A model generated the notes under the pieces. It was not told the DNA's origin. It searched no databases and was given only the letters and a program-made list of their open reading frames with translations. A DNA stretch of 55,582 nt from Alteromonadaceae bacterium (GTDB taxonomy: Bacteria; Pseudomonadota; Gammaproteobacteria; Enterobacterales; Alteromonadaceae): the NCBI GenBank assembly GCA_023301705.1, contig JALZUE010000157.1, forward strand, positions 1-55,582, read 5' to 3'. The position numbers and the translations under genes were made by a program. Of this stretch, positions 1 through 8,671 are shown piece after piece. Position 1 is the first letter of the stretch. Each line of letters starts with the position of its first letter.

Positions 1-1601
1 ACTGCAAAAATATTAGGATCAAAAATAATATCTTCTGGTGGAAAGCCAATTTCATCAACAAGAATATGATAAGCACGATGACAAATTTCATACTTACGCT
101 CTCGGGTGTCAGCTTGACCCACTTCATCAAATGCCATCACAATAACAGCAGCACCATAACGGCGTAGTAATTCAGCTTGGCGACGGAAAATATCTTCGCC
201 TTCTTTCATACTAATTGAGTTAACAATGCCTTTACCTTGAATACATTTTAGACCTTCTTCTAAAATATCCCATTTAGAAGAGTCAATCATGATTGGTACT
301 TTGGCAATATCAGGCTCACCAGCAAGCAAATTCAAAAAGCGAATCATCGCGGCTTTTGAATCCAACATGCCTTCATCCATGTTGATATCAATAATTTGCG
401 CACCGTTTTCTACTTGTTGCAATGCAACAGCTACCGCTTCATCAAACTTACCGTCCATGATTAAGCGTTTAAAAATGGCAGAACCAGTAACGTTGTTACG
501 TTCACCGACGTTCACAAATAAAGTATTTTCATCAATGGTAAGTGCTTCTAAACCAGAAAGGCGACAAGCAACTTTTCTTGGTTCAATTGTTCTAGGCTTA
601 ACACCTTCTACCGATTCAGCCATACCTTTAATATGTGCTGGTGTTGTTCCACAACAACCACCGACAATATTCAAAAATCCAGAACGAGCCCATTCAGATA
701 CATGTGGATTCATTTCTTCGACTGTGAAGTCGTATTCACCAAAAGCATTAGGTAAGCCAGCATTAGGATGAGCTGAAACAGCACAATCAGAAATACGGCT
801 CATTTCTTCTACGTATGGACGTAGCTCAACAGGGCCAAGCGCACAGTTTAAACCAAATGAAATCGGTTTAGCATGGCGTAATGAGTTATAAAAAGCTTCG
901 GTTGTTTGCCCTGATAATGTTCGCCCTGATGCATCAGTAATTGTGCCTGAAATCATCACAGGGTAGCGTGTACCTAATTCTTCAAATACTGTTTCAACAG
1001 CAAAAATAGCAGCCTTAGCATTCAAAGTATCAAATATTGTTTCAATAAGAATTAAATCAGAGCCACCTTCAATTAATGCATGAGTTGATTCAATATACGC
1101 ATCTTTTAATTCATCAAACGTCACATTACGAAAAGCTGGATCATTTACATCTGGAGAAATTGAACACGTACGGTTAGTTGGCCCTAATACACCCGCAACA
1201 AAGCGCGGTTTATTCGGATTTTTAGCTGTAAAATCATCAGCCGCCTTACGTGCAATTTTGGCCGCCTCTAAGTTAATTTCTTTACTAAGCGACTCCATAT
1301 CGTAATCAGCCATTGCAATCGTAGTGGCGTTAAACGTATTGGTTTCAAGTATATCGGCACCGGCTTCAAGAAATTGTGTATGAATATTGTGAATGACTTT
1401 AGGATTAGACAAAACTAACAAGTCGTTATTGCCTTTTACATCACAATGCCAGTCTGAAAAGCGCTCACCACGGTAATCATTTTCTTCAAACTTATAATCT
1501 TGGATCATTGTGCCCATAGCACCATCTAAAATTAAAATTCGTTTAGCTAACTGCGCTTCAAATACGGTAAATGATGCTGACTTTTGCACTTTGCTTGACA
1601 T
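1..1601 (-). CDS. metH: Cobalamin-dependent methionine synthase, N-terminal part (runs off the left edge)
   Basis: Transfers a methyl group from methyl-tetrahydrofolate through cobalamin to homocysteine to make methionine, in the cytoplasm. The 533 visible codons cover the homocysteine-binding domain (roughly residues 15-330) with the zinc ligands in FGLNCALGP and GGCCGTTP, then the start of the pterin-binding domain ([20 protein letters not shown]). Known MetH proteins are about 1,230 residues, so over half lies outside the window. The ATG is at 1601 and follows the metA stop after a single base; its Shine-Dalgarno AGGAGA lies inside the end of metA. This implies one transcript with metA, under the MetJ-like operator upstream of metA. 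Identity is very secure. Confidence 0.97.
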   Translation of the reverse strand, partial: MSSKVQKSASFTVFEAQLAKRILILDGAMGTMIQDYKFEENDYRGERFSDWHCDVKGNNDLLVLSNPKVIHNIHTQFLEAGADILETNTFNATTIAMADYDMESLSKEINLEAAKIARKAADDFTAKNPNKPRFVAGVLGPTNRTCSISPDVNDPAFRNVTFDELKDAYIESTHALIEGGSDLILIETIFDTLNAKAAIFAVETVFEELGTRYPVMISGTITDASGRTLSGQTTEAFYNSLRHAKPISFGLNCALGPVELRPYVEEMSRISDCAVSAHPNAGLPNAFGEYDFTVEEMNPHVSEWARSGFLNIVGGCCGTTPAHIKGMAESVEGVKPRTIEPRKVACRLSGLEALTIDENTLFVNVGERNNVTGSAIFKRLIMDGKFDEAVAVALQQVENGAQIIDINMDEGMLDSKAAMIRFLNLLAGEPDIAKVPIMIDSSKWDILEEGLKCIQGKGIVNSISMKEGEDIFRRQAELLRRYGAAVIVMAFDEVGQADTRERKYEICHRAYHILVDEIGFPPEDIIFDPNIFA

Positions 1602-1602
1602 G

Positions 1603-2544
1603 CTAGTCTCCTGTAATAGATGTTTGTATATTTTGAACATCTAATTGGTATGGTGTTATCTGATAAACATAATAGTTTATCCAATTCGTAAACAATAAAC
1701 TGCCATGGCTTCGCCATGTGCTTAATGGCGTATTGGCTGGGTTATCGTCTTTAAAATAATTAATGGGTACACTAGGAGTTAACCCTGCAGCAATATCTCT
1801 ATGGTATTCATTTGCTAAAGTGTCCGCTTCATATTCAGGGTGCCCTAATATGAACACTTGTCTTTTATCTTTACTCGCAACTAAAAAAGCACCTGCATCT
1901 TCTGATTCACCTAAAATATTTAATGAATCAACCGTATCAAACTGCTGTTTGGTTACTTCGCCATAACGTGAATGAGGCATTAAAAATTCATCATCAAACC
2001 CTCGTGTTAAACTTTCTAGTGAACAATTAACGGTATGAGGGTATATGCCAGAAAGTTTATTCTTTCTGACGCTGCGTGTTAAACCATAATGATAATAAAA
2101 AGCTGCATTTGCCGCCCAACACAGGTGCATAGTTGACACAACATTAGTTTGTGCCCAATCAAAGACCTCACAAATTTTATCCCAATAAGTAACGTCTTCA
2201 TATTCAACTAAACCTAGTGGCGCACCAGTAATAATTAAACCATCGTATTGTTTATGTTTAATATCATCGAACAATAGATAAAATTCGTCCATATGATCTT
2301 CTGGGGTATGTTTTGAAGACTTATGTTGAATACAAACCAGCTCGATATTAATTTGTAAAGGCGTATTAGATAACATACGAAGCAATTGAACTTCAGTTTC
2401 AATTTTATTAGGCATTAAATTCAGAATAGCAACTTTCATCGGGCGAATTTCTTGATTCGATGCGCGATTTTCAGACATCACAAAAATATTCTCTTGGTCT
2501 AGAATACTATGTGCTGGTAACTGATCTGGAATTTTAATAGGCAT
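1603..2544 (-). CDS. metA: Homoserine O-succinyltransferase
   Basis: Acylates homoserine from an acyl-CoA, the first committed step of methionine synthesis; cytoplasmic. The protein (313 residues) begins [11 protein letters not shown], the family's usual start. I chose this ATG at 2544 because the frame stays open upstream only through a non-conserved 21-residue extension. Family motifs include [25 protein letters not shown], the catalytic Cys in [12 protein letters not shown], and the HxE pair in ILGHPEYE. It precedes metH by one base, so the two are almost certainly co-transcribed. Succinyl versus acetyl donor preference is set by an active-site residue I did not resolve; succinyl is the default for gammaproteobacteria. 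Confidence 0.96.
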   Translation of the reverse strand: MPIKIPDQLPAHSILDQENIFVMSENRASNQEIRPMKVAILNLMPNKIETEVQLLRMLSNTPLQINIELVCIQHKSSKHTPEDHMDEFYLLFDDIKHKQYDGLIITGAPLGLVEYEDVTYWDKICEVFDWAQTNVVSTMHLCWAANAAFYYHYGLTRSVRKNKLSGIYPHTVNCSLESLTRGFDDEFLMPHSRYGEVTKQQFDTVDSLNILGESEDAGAFLVASKDKRQVFILGHPEYEADTLANEYHRDIAAGLTPSVPINYFKDDNPANTPLSTWRSHGSLLFTNWINYYVYQITPYQLDVQNIQTSITGD

Positions 2545-2601
2545 AATATACGCACCATGATATAAAAAATAGAGTACTTTGACGTGGAACAAGCTCAATG
2601 T

Positions 2602-2625
2602 CAACATCTAAACGTATAGACGGCT
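2602..2625. promoter_or_regulatory. Candidate MetJ operator (three tandem met boxes) before metA
   Basis: Three adjacent 8-mers, caacatct, aaacgtat and agacggct, match the palindromic met box AGACGTCT at 5, 6 and 7 of 8 positions. MetJ of gammaproteobacteria is known to bind tandem met boxes. A possible minus-strand -10 (TATAAT, the complement of 2642-2647) lies just upstream, so a bound repressor would cover the start of the transcript. No SAM riboswitch is visible. The call rests on motif matching alone. Confidence 0.6.
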
Positions 2626-2750
2626 AAATGATTATCTTACAATTATAACATTTCTCTTACAAATGAATAAATTATCGGCTTTAATAGATAAAAAAATAAT
2701 TACCTGCTATTTTTATTTATATATTAGAAACTATTTAAGGAAGAGTAGAA

Positions 2751-2780
2751 ATGAGCAATATAAGTCAAAATTGGTCTTGA
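2751..2780 (+). CDS. Possible nine-codon leader peptide before the cupredoxin operon
   Basis: The strong Shine-Dalgarno AAGGAAGAG at 2737-2745 is followed by ATG at 2751 and a nine-residue frame, MSNISQNWS, ending in TGA at 2778. It lies 46 bases before the start at 2827, which itself has a much weaker ribosome site. It could be a leader peptide, a translation-coupling device or chance. Nothing else supports it. Confidence 0.2.
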   Translation: MSNISQNWS

Positions 2781-2826
2781 GTTTCAGTACACAGAAGCAA
2801 AGTAAATAAACAGAGCTATAAAGCAT

Positions 2827-3483
2827 ATGATTATACTATTAAAACGACTGCTATTAATAACAGTATTACTGATTCCTTTTACAAGTAATGCGATAAATAT
2901 CGATATTCAACTTAACAATGAAAAAGGTTTACCCGTAGGTAATATTGTTGTTTATTTAGTGCCAGTTGACCCGTCAACACCTTTGCCAAAAATTAACAGC
3001 AACATCGTTATAAACCAGCAAAATAAAGCGTTTCAGCCTCAAATAAGCGTAATAAAAAAGGGTAGTGACATACAGTTTATTAATAATGACGATATTACTC
3101 ATCAAATATATTCACCTATTGGTGATAATAAATTTTCTTTTAAGATTCGTTCTGGTGAACGCCACCAACAACAACTATCTGCTTTAGGCGAAGTCACAAT
3201 GGGCTGCAATATTCATGATTGGATGAGTGGCTACTTACTTGTGGTTGATACACCTTATTACAACATTACTAATGAAACCGGTATTGTAAACTTTGATATT
3301 ACACACCAAGGTAAATATGAATTAATACTTTGGCACCCATTATTTAAAAATAAAACACATAGCATATCAAGCATCAAAAACATCACACAAGATACTAAAA
3401 TAGAACTAACTGTAAAAAACAAAAACATAAAATTACCTATACAAAAGGCTACTGATAATTTTGATTTTTTGTCAGATTATTAA
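2827..3483 (+). CDS. Periplasmic cupredoxin-like protein (methylamine-utilisation/plastocyanin type)
   Basis: A 218-residue exported protein. Residues 1-22 form a signal peptide ending SNA. A cupredoxin-like domain follows, with a candidate type 1 copper set: His92 (DITHQ), then Cys127, His130 and Met133 in GCNIHDWM. The C-x2-H-x2-M spacing is that of amicyanin-type sites. The C-terminal part looks like a small beta domain (GKYELILWHPLF). It is followed after 12 bases by a membrane GGDEF/EAL protein and then an outer-membrane barrel, suggesting a shared envelope job such as copper or redox sensing. The name methylamine-utilisation protein is often given to this family but no amine dehydrogenase genes are nearby. 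The copper site is visible; the function is inferred. Confidence 0.75.
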   Translation: MIILLKRLLLITVLLIPFTSNAINIDIQLNNEKGLPVGNIVVYLVPVDPSTPLPKINSNIVINQQNKAFQPQISVIKKGSDIQFINNDDITHQIYSPIGDNKFSFKIRSGERHQQQLSALGEVTMGCNIHDWMSGYLLVVDTPYYNITNETGIVNFDITHQGKYELILWHPLFKNKTHSISSIKNITQDTKIELTVKNKNIKLPIQKATDNFDFLSDY

Positions 3484-3495
3484 AGGTTGATTTTA

Positions 3496-5871
3496 ATGAA
3501 GAGCCTTCAAACAAAGATTTTCCTATTTTTCATCGCCTTACTTGTTATTGTGCAGGCAATGTCATTATTAATGATTCTCACTGGTAATAAGATACAAGAA
3601 ACTGAAAAAATTGTTAGCCGCTTAAATACCGCAAAAACTATTTTTAATGATAAGTTCAATAACCAAAAGAAATATTTAAATGCATTTGCTGAAACTGCAT
3701 CAAAAGATTACGGTATTAAACAAGTTTTTGAAGAAGATACTCGAAGTTTATTAGTTGCACTTAATAATCACAGAAAGCGCATTGATGCAGATCTTGCTAT
3801 GGCAATATCTGATGAAGGCCTTGTCACTGCTCAATTAAAAACGAGCATTAATGACGCTGGTATAAAACAAGTAAGGCAAGGCCCTGAACACGGCGAACCC
3901 TTTCGCTATTCAACTTGGTTAGAAAGCCAAGAACTCGCTCATTTATATTTATTAGATAAACAGCTTTATCAATTAAGTTTATCGCCTCTCACCATTGGTT
4001 CTAAAACAATAGGTTGGCTAGCCTTTGGTTTTAAAATAGATACTCAATTTGCTAACACCTTCAAAGAAATAACAAACTTAGAAACCGACTTTCTAATAAA
4101 AGATAATGAAAAATGGTCTTTAGTTGCTTCATCAAATGAGTCAGCAACACTCAAGTTTGCATTAGAAGTCTTGATTGATAAAGAAAATACCAAGTATATA
4201 TCTACCAGTAGTAAAATCACCGAGTTCAACGAATACGAACTTGGCATTGTCATGTATGGACTAAAATCAGATGTTGTTGCAATATTAGAGCAGTACTGGT
4301 TAAAGTTTATATTTCTAGTAAGTTTTACGTTATTCCTTTCATTAGTGATGGCTTATCTAATATCAGCTTCTATAACTAAGCCTATAAAGCATCTAGTTAG
4401 ACAAGCAAAAGTAATAGCTAGTGGTAATTACAAAGAGAAAGTTAACATTGATGACAAAGGTGAACTAGGTATACTGGCTAACGAGTTTAATACCATGCAA
4501 TTAGCAGTATTAACTCGTGAAAACGAGATAAAACATAACGCTAGCCACGATGATTTAACCAATTTACCTAATCGTTGTGCACTGATGACTTATCTTGAAA
4601 AATCAATAAAAGATATACCAACTAATAGTAATAATTATAAAAATAGCTTATCTATTAATAAAAATACCCATGCGATTAACAATATTGCTATTTGCCATTT
4701 AAACCTCTGCCGTTTAAAAGATATTAACGAAACACTCGGTCATAATGTTGGTGATTGGTTAATAAAAACAGCTTCAGAACGCTTGTCTCAAATAAGCCAA
4801 GCAATATTTATTTCTCATATTGGGTCTGATGAATTCATCTTACTTTTCAAAAACATTAGACACGATAATATAGAACCTATTCATAAGCGTATACAGGCAA
4901 CTTTTGACGAACTTTGTGATTACAATGGTGTAAAAATACAGCTACAAGTTCGTTCAGGCATTGCTTTATTTCCACAGCACGCATCAACAACAAAAACAAT
5001 TTTACAAATGGCTGATACCGCTTTACATCACGCTAAGAAAAACAACCATTCATTACAAGTATTTGATAACACCTTAAGTATTAATAGTGTTGAACGATTA
5101 AATTTAATTAATGATTTAAAAAACGCAATCAATGATGATCAACTAGAACTTCATTACCAACCTAAATTGAATTTACAAACTCAACAACCTAAACACGTAG
5201 AAGCCCTTGTTCGTTGGATTCATCCAGTACTCGGTATGATCAGACCTGATGACTTTATTCATATTGCAGAGCAAACAGGTCAAATCAACGCACTAACAAA
5301 ATGGGTCTATACAACAGCCTTAAAACAATACCAACAATGGCACAAATTAGGCTTAGATATTAATATTGCTGTTAATATTTCTGCAGAAAATTTAAAGTCT
5401 CCCGACTTTTTCGACTTCATTTGTACGGTTACAACTGAACACAATGTCCCTACTCACAAAATAACATTAGAAGTCACAGAAAGCGCAGTAGTTGATAATA
5501 CAGGTACTGCTATGGAGATTCTTAAACGCCTGCAGCAGTACGGTATGAAAATATCGATAGATGATTATGGCACTGGCTATTCTTCACTTTCTCAATTAAA
5601 ACAATTACCGGTTAATGAATTAAAAATTGATAAGTCGTTTGTTCAGCATTTACATGACGATAATGACGACAAAATTATTGTACGATCAACTATCGCTTTA
5701 GCACATAACATGGGGCTAACAGTTGTTGCTGAAGGTATTGAAGACGAATTTGCACTTACTTGGTTAACAGAGCAAGGCTGTGAACTTGCACAAGGCTACT
5801 TTATTAGTAGACCAAAACCTAGTCAAAAAATAACACAATGGTTATTAGACAATCAGCAGTTTAAGTATTAA
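3496..5871 (+). CDS. Membrane-bound GGDEF/EAL protein, probable c-di-GMP phosphodiesterase
   Basis: Predicted inner-membrane c-di-GMP enzyme of 791 residues. Order: membrane helix about 7-29, periplasmic sensor about 30-265, helix about 269-291, HAMP about 292-345, GGDEF domain from about 349 (ASHDDLTNLPNR), EAL domain to the end. The GGDEF signature is degenerate (GSDEF, about residue 441), so cyclase activity is doubtful. The EAL motifs look intact: EALVRW at about 568 and DDYGTGYSSLSQL at about 689, so phosphodiesterase activity is likely. I chose ATG 3496, nine bases after AGG at 3484-3486, over an in-frame TTG at 3487. The cupredoxin upstream and barrel downstream are probable functional partners. 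Confidence 0.85.
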   Translation: MKSLQTKIFLFFIALLVIVQAMSLLMILTGNKIQETEKIVSRLNTAKTIFNDKFNNQKKYLNAFAETASKDYGIKQVFEEDTRSLLVALNNHRKRIDADLAMAISDEGLVTAQLKTSINDAGIKQVRQGPEHGEPFRYSTWLESQELAHLYLLDKQLYQLSLSPLTIGSKTIGWLAFGFKIDTQFANTFKEITNLETDFLIKDNEKWSLVASSNESATLKFALEVLIDKENTKYISTSSKITEFNEYELGIVMYGLKSDVVAILEQYWLKFIFLVSFTLFLSLVMAYLISASITKPIKHLVRQAKVIASGNYKEKVNIDDKGELGILANEFNTMQLAVLTRENEIKHNASHDDLTNLPNRCALMTYLEKSIKDIPTNSNNYKNSLSINKNTHAINNIAICHLNLCRLKDINETLGHNVGDWLIKTASERLSQISQAIFISHIGSDEFILLFKNIRHDNIEPIHKRIQATFDELCDYNGVKIQLQVRSGIALFPQHASTTKTILQMADTALHHAKKNNHSLQVFDNTLSINSVERLNLINDLKNAINDDQLELHYQPKLNLQTQQPKHVEALVRWIHPVLGMIRPDDFIHIAEQTGQINALTKWVYTTALKQYQQWHKLGLDINIAVNISAENLKSPDFFDFICTVTTEHNVPTHKITLEVTESAVVDNTGTAMEILKRLQQYGMKISIDDYGTGYSSLSQLKQLPVNELKIDKSFVQHLHDDNDDKIIVRSTIALAHNMGLTVVAEGIEDEFALTWLTEQGCELAQGYFISRPKPSQKITQWLLDNQQFKY

Positions 5872-5877
5872 TTTCCT

Positions 5878-7137
5878 ATGCTGATAAATATTAATCACTT
5901 ATCACTATTACTTTTCATAAACGCCCTATTATTTTCGTTTACTAGTAGAAGTGTAGAATTTGATATTAGTGGTGTAGTCGATTTTAGAGTAACAGCTAAT
6001 GACACCATACAAAGCTTTCGTGACGGAGGTTATGGAAAGTTTGATCTGAGCAATAATGACAGCCTCTCACTTTCGCAAGCTGGTGTTCAGTTTATTACCA
6101 GCTTCGATAATGGGTTTTCTGCACATTTAATCTTTAATGCTTACAGTAATAAAGATAAGACAAAAGCTGGCTTAACCGAAGGCTTTATCAAATATAAAAG
6201 CCTACCAAATAAACATGGTTATCGTTGGCAAACTAAATTAGGTATCTTTTATCCAGATTTTTCAATTGAAAACCATGGTTTAGCATGGTCAAGTCCAAAC
6301 ACATTAAACTCTTCATCCATTAATACTTGGTTAGGTGAAGAAATAAGGGTATTAGGCAACGAATATAAAATCGTTCGCTTAGGAAAGTTTCATAATAATA
6401 ACTACGATATTTCATTATCTGGCGCTGCATTTATTAATAACGATCCTGCTGGTACCCTGCTTGCCTGGCATGGTTGGACATCAGGTAATAGGCAAACTTT
6501 ATGGACTGAAAAAGTATTACTTCCTCCCTTACCTATTATTCAACCTGGTGGACAATTAGCTACTACACAATCACAAGTCGCAGATCCTTTTTTTGAAGTG
6601 GATAACGTATTAGGTGCTTATTTAAAAAGTGAAATAAAATGGCATAGAAAAGGTGCAATATCTGTCGCAGCCTATACAAATAGTGCTAAACCTTATGAAG
6701 TAAAAGAGCAACAATATGGTTGGAAAACCGAATTTTTACATGTTTCTGCAAGGTGGTTATTCGATAATGGTTTATTAGTGAGTTCTCAATACATTAATGG
6801 TACGACTGTTATGCAAGATGCAAATCGTGAAGATGTGGTTAATAGTGATTTTAGAAGTGGCTTCGTCTCGTTAAGTAAACGGTTTGCATCACACAAAGTA
6901 ACAATGCGCCTAGAAGAGTTTTCTGTTGTTGATAATGACATAACACCGTTCGATGATAACAGTGAATACGGAAAAAGTGGTACGTTAAACTATACCTACC
7001 GTTTAAATAAGTCGTGGTTTTTATCCTCTGAATATACATGGATTAAAAGCCGACGAGCTGCCCGCGCCTACACTGGTGACAGTATTCACTTAACCGAACA
7101 GCAACTTCAACTTGCTGCTCGTTATTTTTTCAAATAA
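5878..7137 (+). CDS. Predicted outer-membrane beta-barrel protein of unknown function
   Basis: A 419-residue protein that begins with a hydrophobic export signal (residues about 5-22), followed by alternating aromatic/hydrophobic strands typical of porin-like barrels. It ends LQLAARYFFK, close to the aromatic C-terminal signature of outer-membrane proteins. I do not recognise a named family. It starts six bases after the GGDEF/EAL stop, with only a weak ribosome site, so it is probably translated with the gene before it. It may be a channel or scaffold whose state or substrate is linked to the cupredoxin and c-di-GMP proteins. Barrel topology is inferred from sequence pattern only. Confidence 0.65.
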   Translation: MLININHLSLLLFINALLFSFTSRSVEFDISGVVDFRVTANDTIQSFRDGGYGKFDLSNNDSLSLSQAGVQFITSFDNGFSAHLIFNAYSNKDKTKAGLTEGFIKYKSLPNKHGYRWQTKLGIFYPDFSIENHGLAWSSPNTLNSSSINTWLGEEIRVLGNEYKIVRLGKFHNNNYDISLSGAAFINNDPAGTLLAWHGWTSGNRQTLWTEKVLLPPLPIIQPGGQLATTQSQVADPFFEVDNVLGAYLKSEIKWHRKGAISVAAYTNSAKPYEVKEQQYGWKTEFLHVSARWLFDNGLLVSSQYINGTTVMQDANREDVVNSDFRSGFVSLSKRFASHKVTMRLEEFSVVDNDITPFDDNSEYGKSGTLNYTYRLNKSWFLSSEYTWIKSRRAARAYTGDSIHLTEQQLQLAARYFFK

Positions 7138-7233
7138 CGCCTCCGGTTATTTATTAATAAGTTCTGTTAACCCAAGTATTTAATTAAACTATATTGTAAT
7201 AGCATATTATTCCATCAGCATAATTTAACGCAT

Positions 7234-7270
7234 AAAAAAGCCTAATATTAATCATATAATATTAGGCTTT
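7234..7270. terminator. Bidirectional terminator between the barrel gene and recA
   Basis: The arms aaagcctaatatta (7237-7250) and taatattaggcttt (7257-7270) are a perfect 14-bp inverted repeat around atcata. On the minus strand the stem is followed by a T run, which fits the recA 3' end; on the plus strand it ends the convergent three-gene operon. Confidence 0.8.
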
Positions 7271-7293
7271 CTAAGAATTAGTTAACTGAAGAA

Positions 7294-8325
7294 TTAATCA
7301 GCTAATTCTGTGCTTTCATCTTCAGTTACATCAACATTCTTTGATAGTAATAAACTACGTAATTTAGTATCAAGACCTTCAGCCATTTCTTTATGATCTT
7401 TCAAGTACTTAATAGCATTCGCCTTACCTTGACCAATGCGCTCGCCATTACAGCTATACCAAGCACCGGCTTTTTCAACTAACTTATGTTGAACACCTAA
7501 ATCAATTAGTTCACCTAAGCTGTTAATACCTTCACCATACATAATTTGAAATTCAACTTGCTTAAATGGTGGTGCAATTTTGTTTTTAACCACTTTAACT
7601 CGGGTTTCATTACCTACTATTTCATCACCGCTTTTAACAGCGCCAATGCGGCGAATATCTAAACGAACCGAAGCATAGAATTTTAATGCATTACCACCAG
7701 TTGTTGTTTCAGGGCTACCAAACATAACACCAATTTTCATACGAATTTGGTTAATGAAAATAATCATAGTGTTCGATTGTTTTAAGTTACCTGTTAACTT
7801 ACGCATTGCTTGCGACAACATACGAGCTTGTAAACCCATATGTGAATCACCCATATCACCTTCAATTTCAGCTTTAGGAGTTAATGCTGCAACAGAGTCA
7901 ACAACAATCACATCAATAGCACCTGAACGCGTTAACATGTCACAAATTTCTAAGGCTTGCTCACCTGTATCTGGTTGCGATACTAATAACTCATCAATAT
8001 TAACGCCAAGCTTTTCTGCATATACTGGATCAAGTGCATGCTCTGCATCAACAAACGCACAAATTTTTCCGTTACGCTGTGCTTCAGCAATAACTTCTAA
8101 CGTTAACGTTGTTTTACCACTTGACTCTGGACCATAAATTTCAATAACTCGTCCAAGCGGTAAACCACCTGCACCTAAAGCAATATCTAACCCTAGTGAA
8201 CCTGTTGAAATAGTTTCAACATCCATACTACGGTTTTCACCTAACTTCATAATTGAACCTTTACCAAATTGGCGTTCAATTTGCCCTAAGGCCGCTGACA
8301 ATGCTTTTTCTTTATTTTGATCCAT
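7294..8325 (-). CDS. recA: Recombinase A
   Basis: DNA-dependent ATPase that forms the strand-exchange filament and triggers LexA self-cleavage in the SOS response. The protein (343 residues from MDQNKEK) shows Walker A GPESSGKT at about 66-73, Walker [11 protein letters not shown], the L1/L2 region with [10 protein letters not shown] and [18 protein letters not shown], and an acidic tail ([10 protein letters not shown]). I prefer the ATG at 8325, with GGA eight bases before, over an in-frame ATG at 8343. A consensus LexA box sits about 50 bases upstream. No recX follows; the gene ends at a terminator. Confidence 0.98.
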   Translation of the reverse strand: MDQNKEKALSAALGQIERQFGKGSIMKLGENRSMDVETISTGSLGLDIALGAGGLPLGRVIEIYGPESSGKTTLTLEVIAEAQRNGKICAFVDAEHALDPVYAEKLGVNIDELLVSQPDTGEQALEICDMLTRSGAIDVIVVDSVAALTPKAEIEGDMGDSHMGLQARMLSQAMRKLTGNLKQSNTMIIFINQIRMKIGVMFGSPETTTGGNALKFYASVRLDIRRIGAVKSGDEIVGNETRVKVVKNKIAPPFKQVEFQIMYGEGINSLGELIDLGVQHKLVEKAGAWYSCNGERIGQGKANAIKYLKDHKEMAEGLDTKLRSLLLSKNVDVTEDESTELAD

Positions 8326-8375
8326 AATGAGTTCCGTTTTCATTTGTAACTATTTATCTAATAAACAGTAGTATA

Positions 8376-8391
8376 CTGTATACTCGTACAG
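8376..8391. promoter_or_regulatory. LexA (SOS) box of recA
   Basis: CTGT-N8-ACAG occurs exactly (ctgtatactcgtacag), flanked by TA on the left as in the enterobacterial consensus. It lies 51-66 bases before the recA start, where LexA would cover the promoter. Sequence match is direct; regulation is from known SOS biology. Confidence 0.9.
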
Positions 8392-8671
8392 CATCAAGGG
8401 TTTTACATAAACTTTTAACTTAAATAACATAAACTATTGTTAAGTATGAATTTTTATATGAAAATATTTTTATTGAATCATATAATAAATAAAACAGATA
8501 TATATTACTTACTCACAGATACCACTATATTCAATGAAGTCAGTATATATTTAACAATGCTACTAGCCCTCTTCAACCAACCCAAGTATCATTCCTGTTA
8601 TATGTTACTCATGTGTTGGTATTTTAAACTTACTCTTATTTCAGCACTCTTTAGATACAACGAAGATTCAA
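8392..8671. other. recA-mutS divergent intergenic region
   Basis: AT-rich sequence between the recA operator and mutS. It must hold the mutS promoter, but I find no clear -35/-10 pair, repeat or RNA motif. An open frame here (8437-8724) overlaps mutS and has no ribosome site, so I do not call it. Confidence 0.5.

Noticed and set aside
2545-2826. Possible SAM riboswitch before metA
   Set aside because: No SAM aptamer sequence is present; the tandem met boxes explain regulation better.
2827-3483. True methylamine-utilisation function
   Set aside because: No methylamine dehydrogenase or maturation genes are nearby; the name reflects only a domain resemblance.
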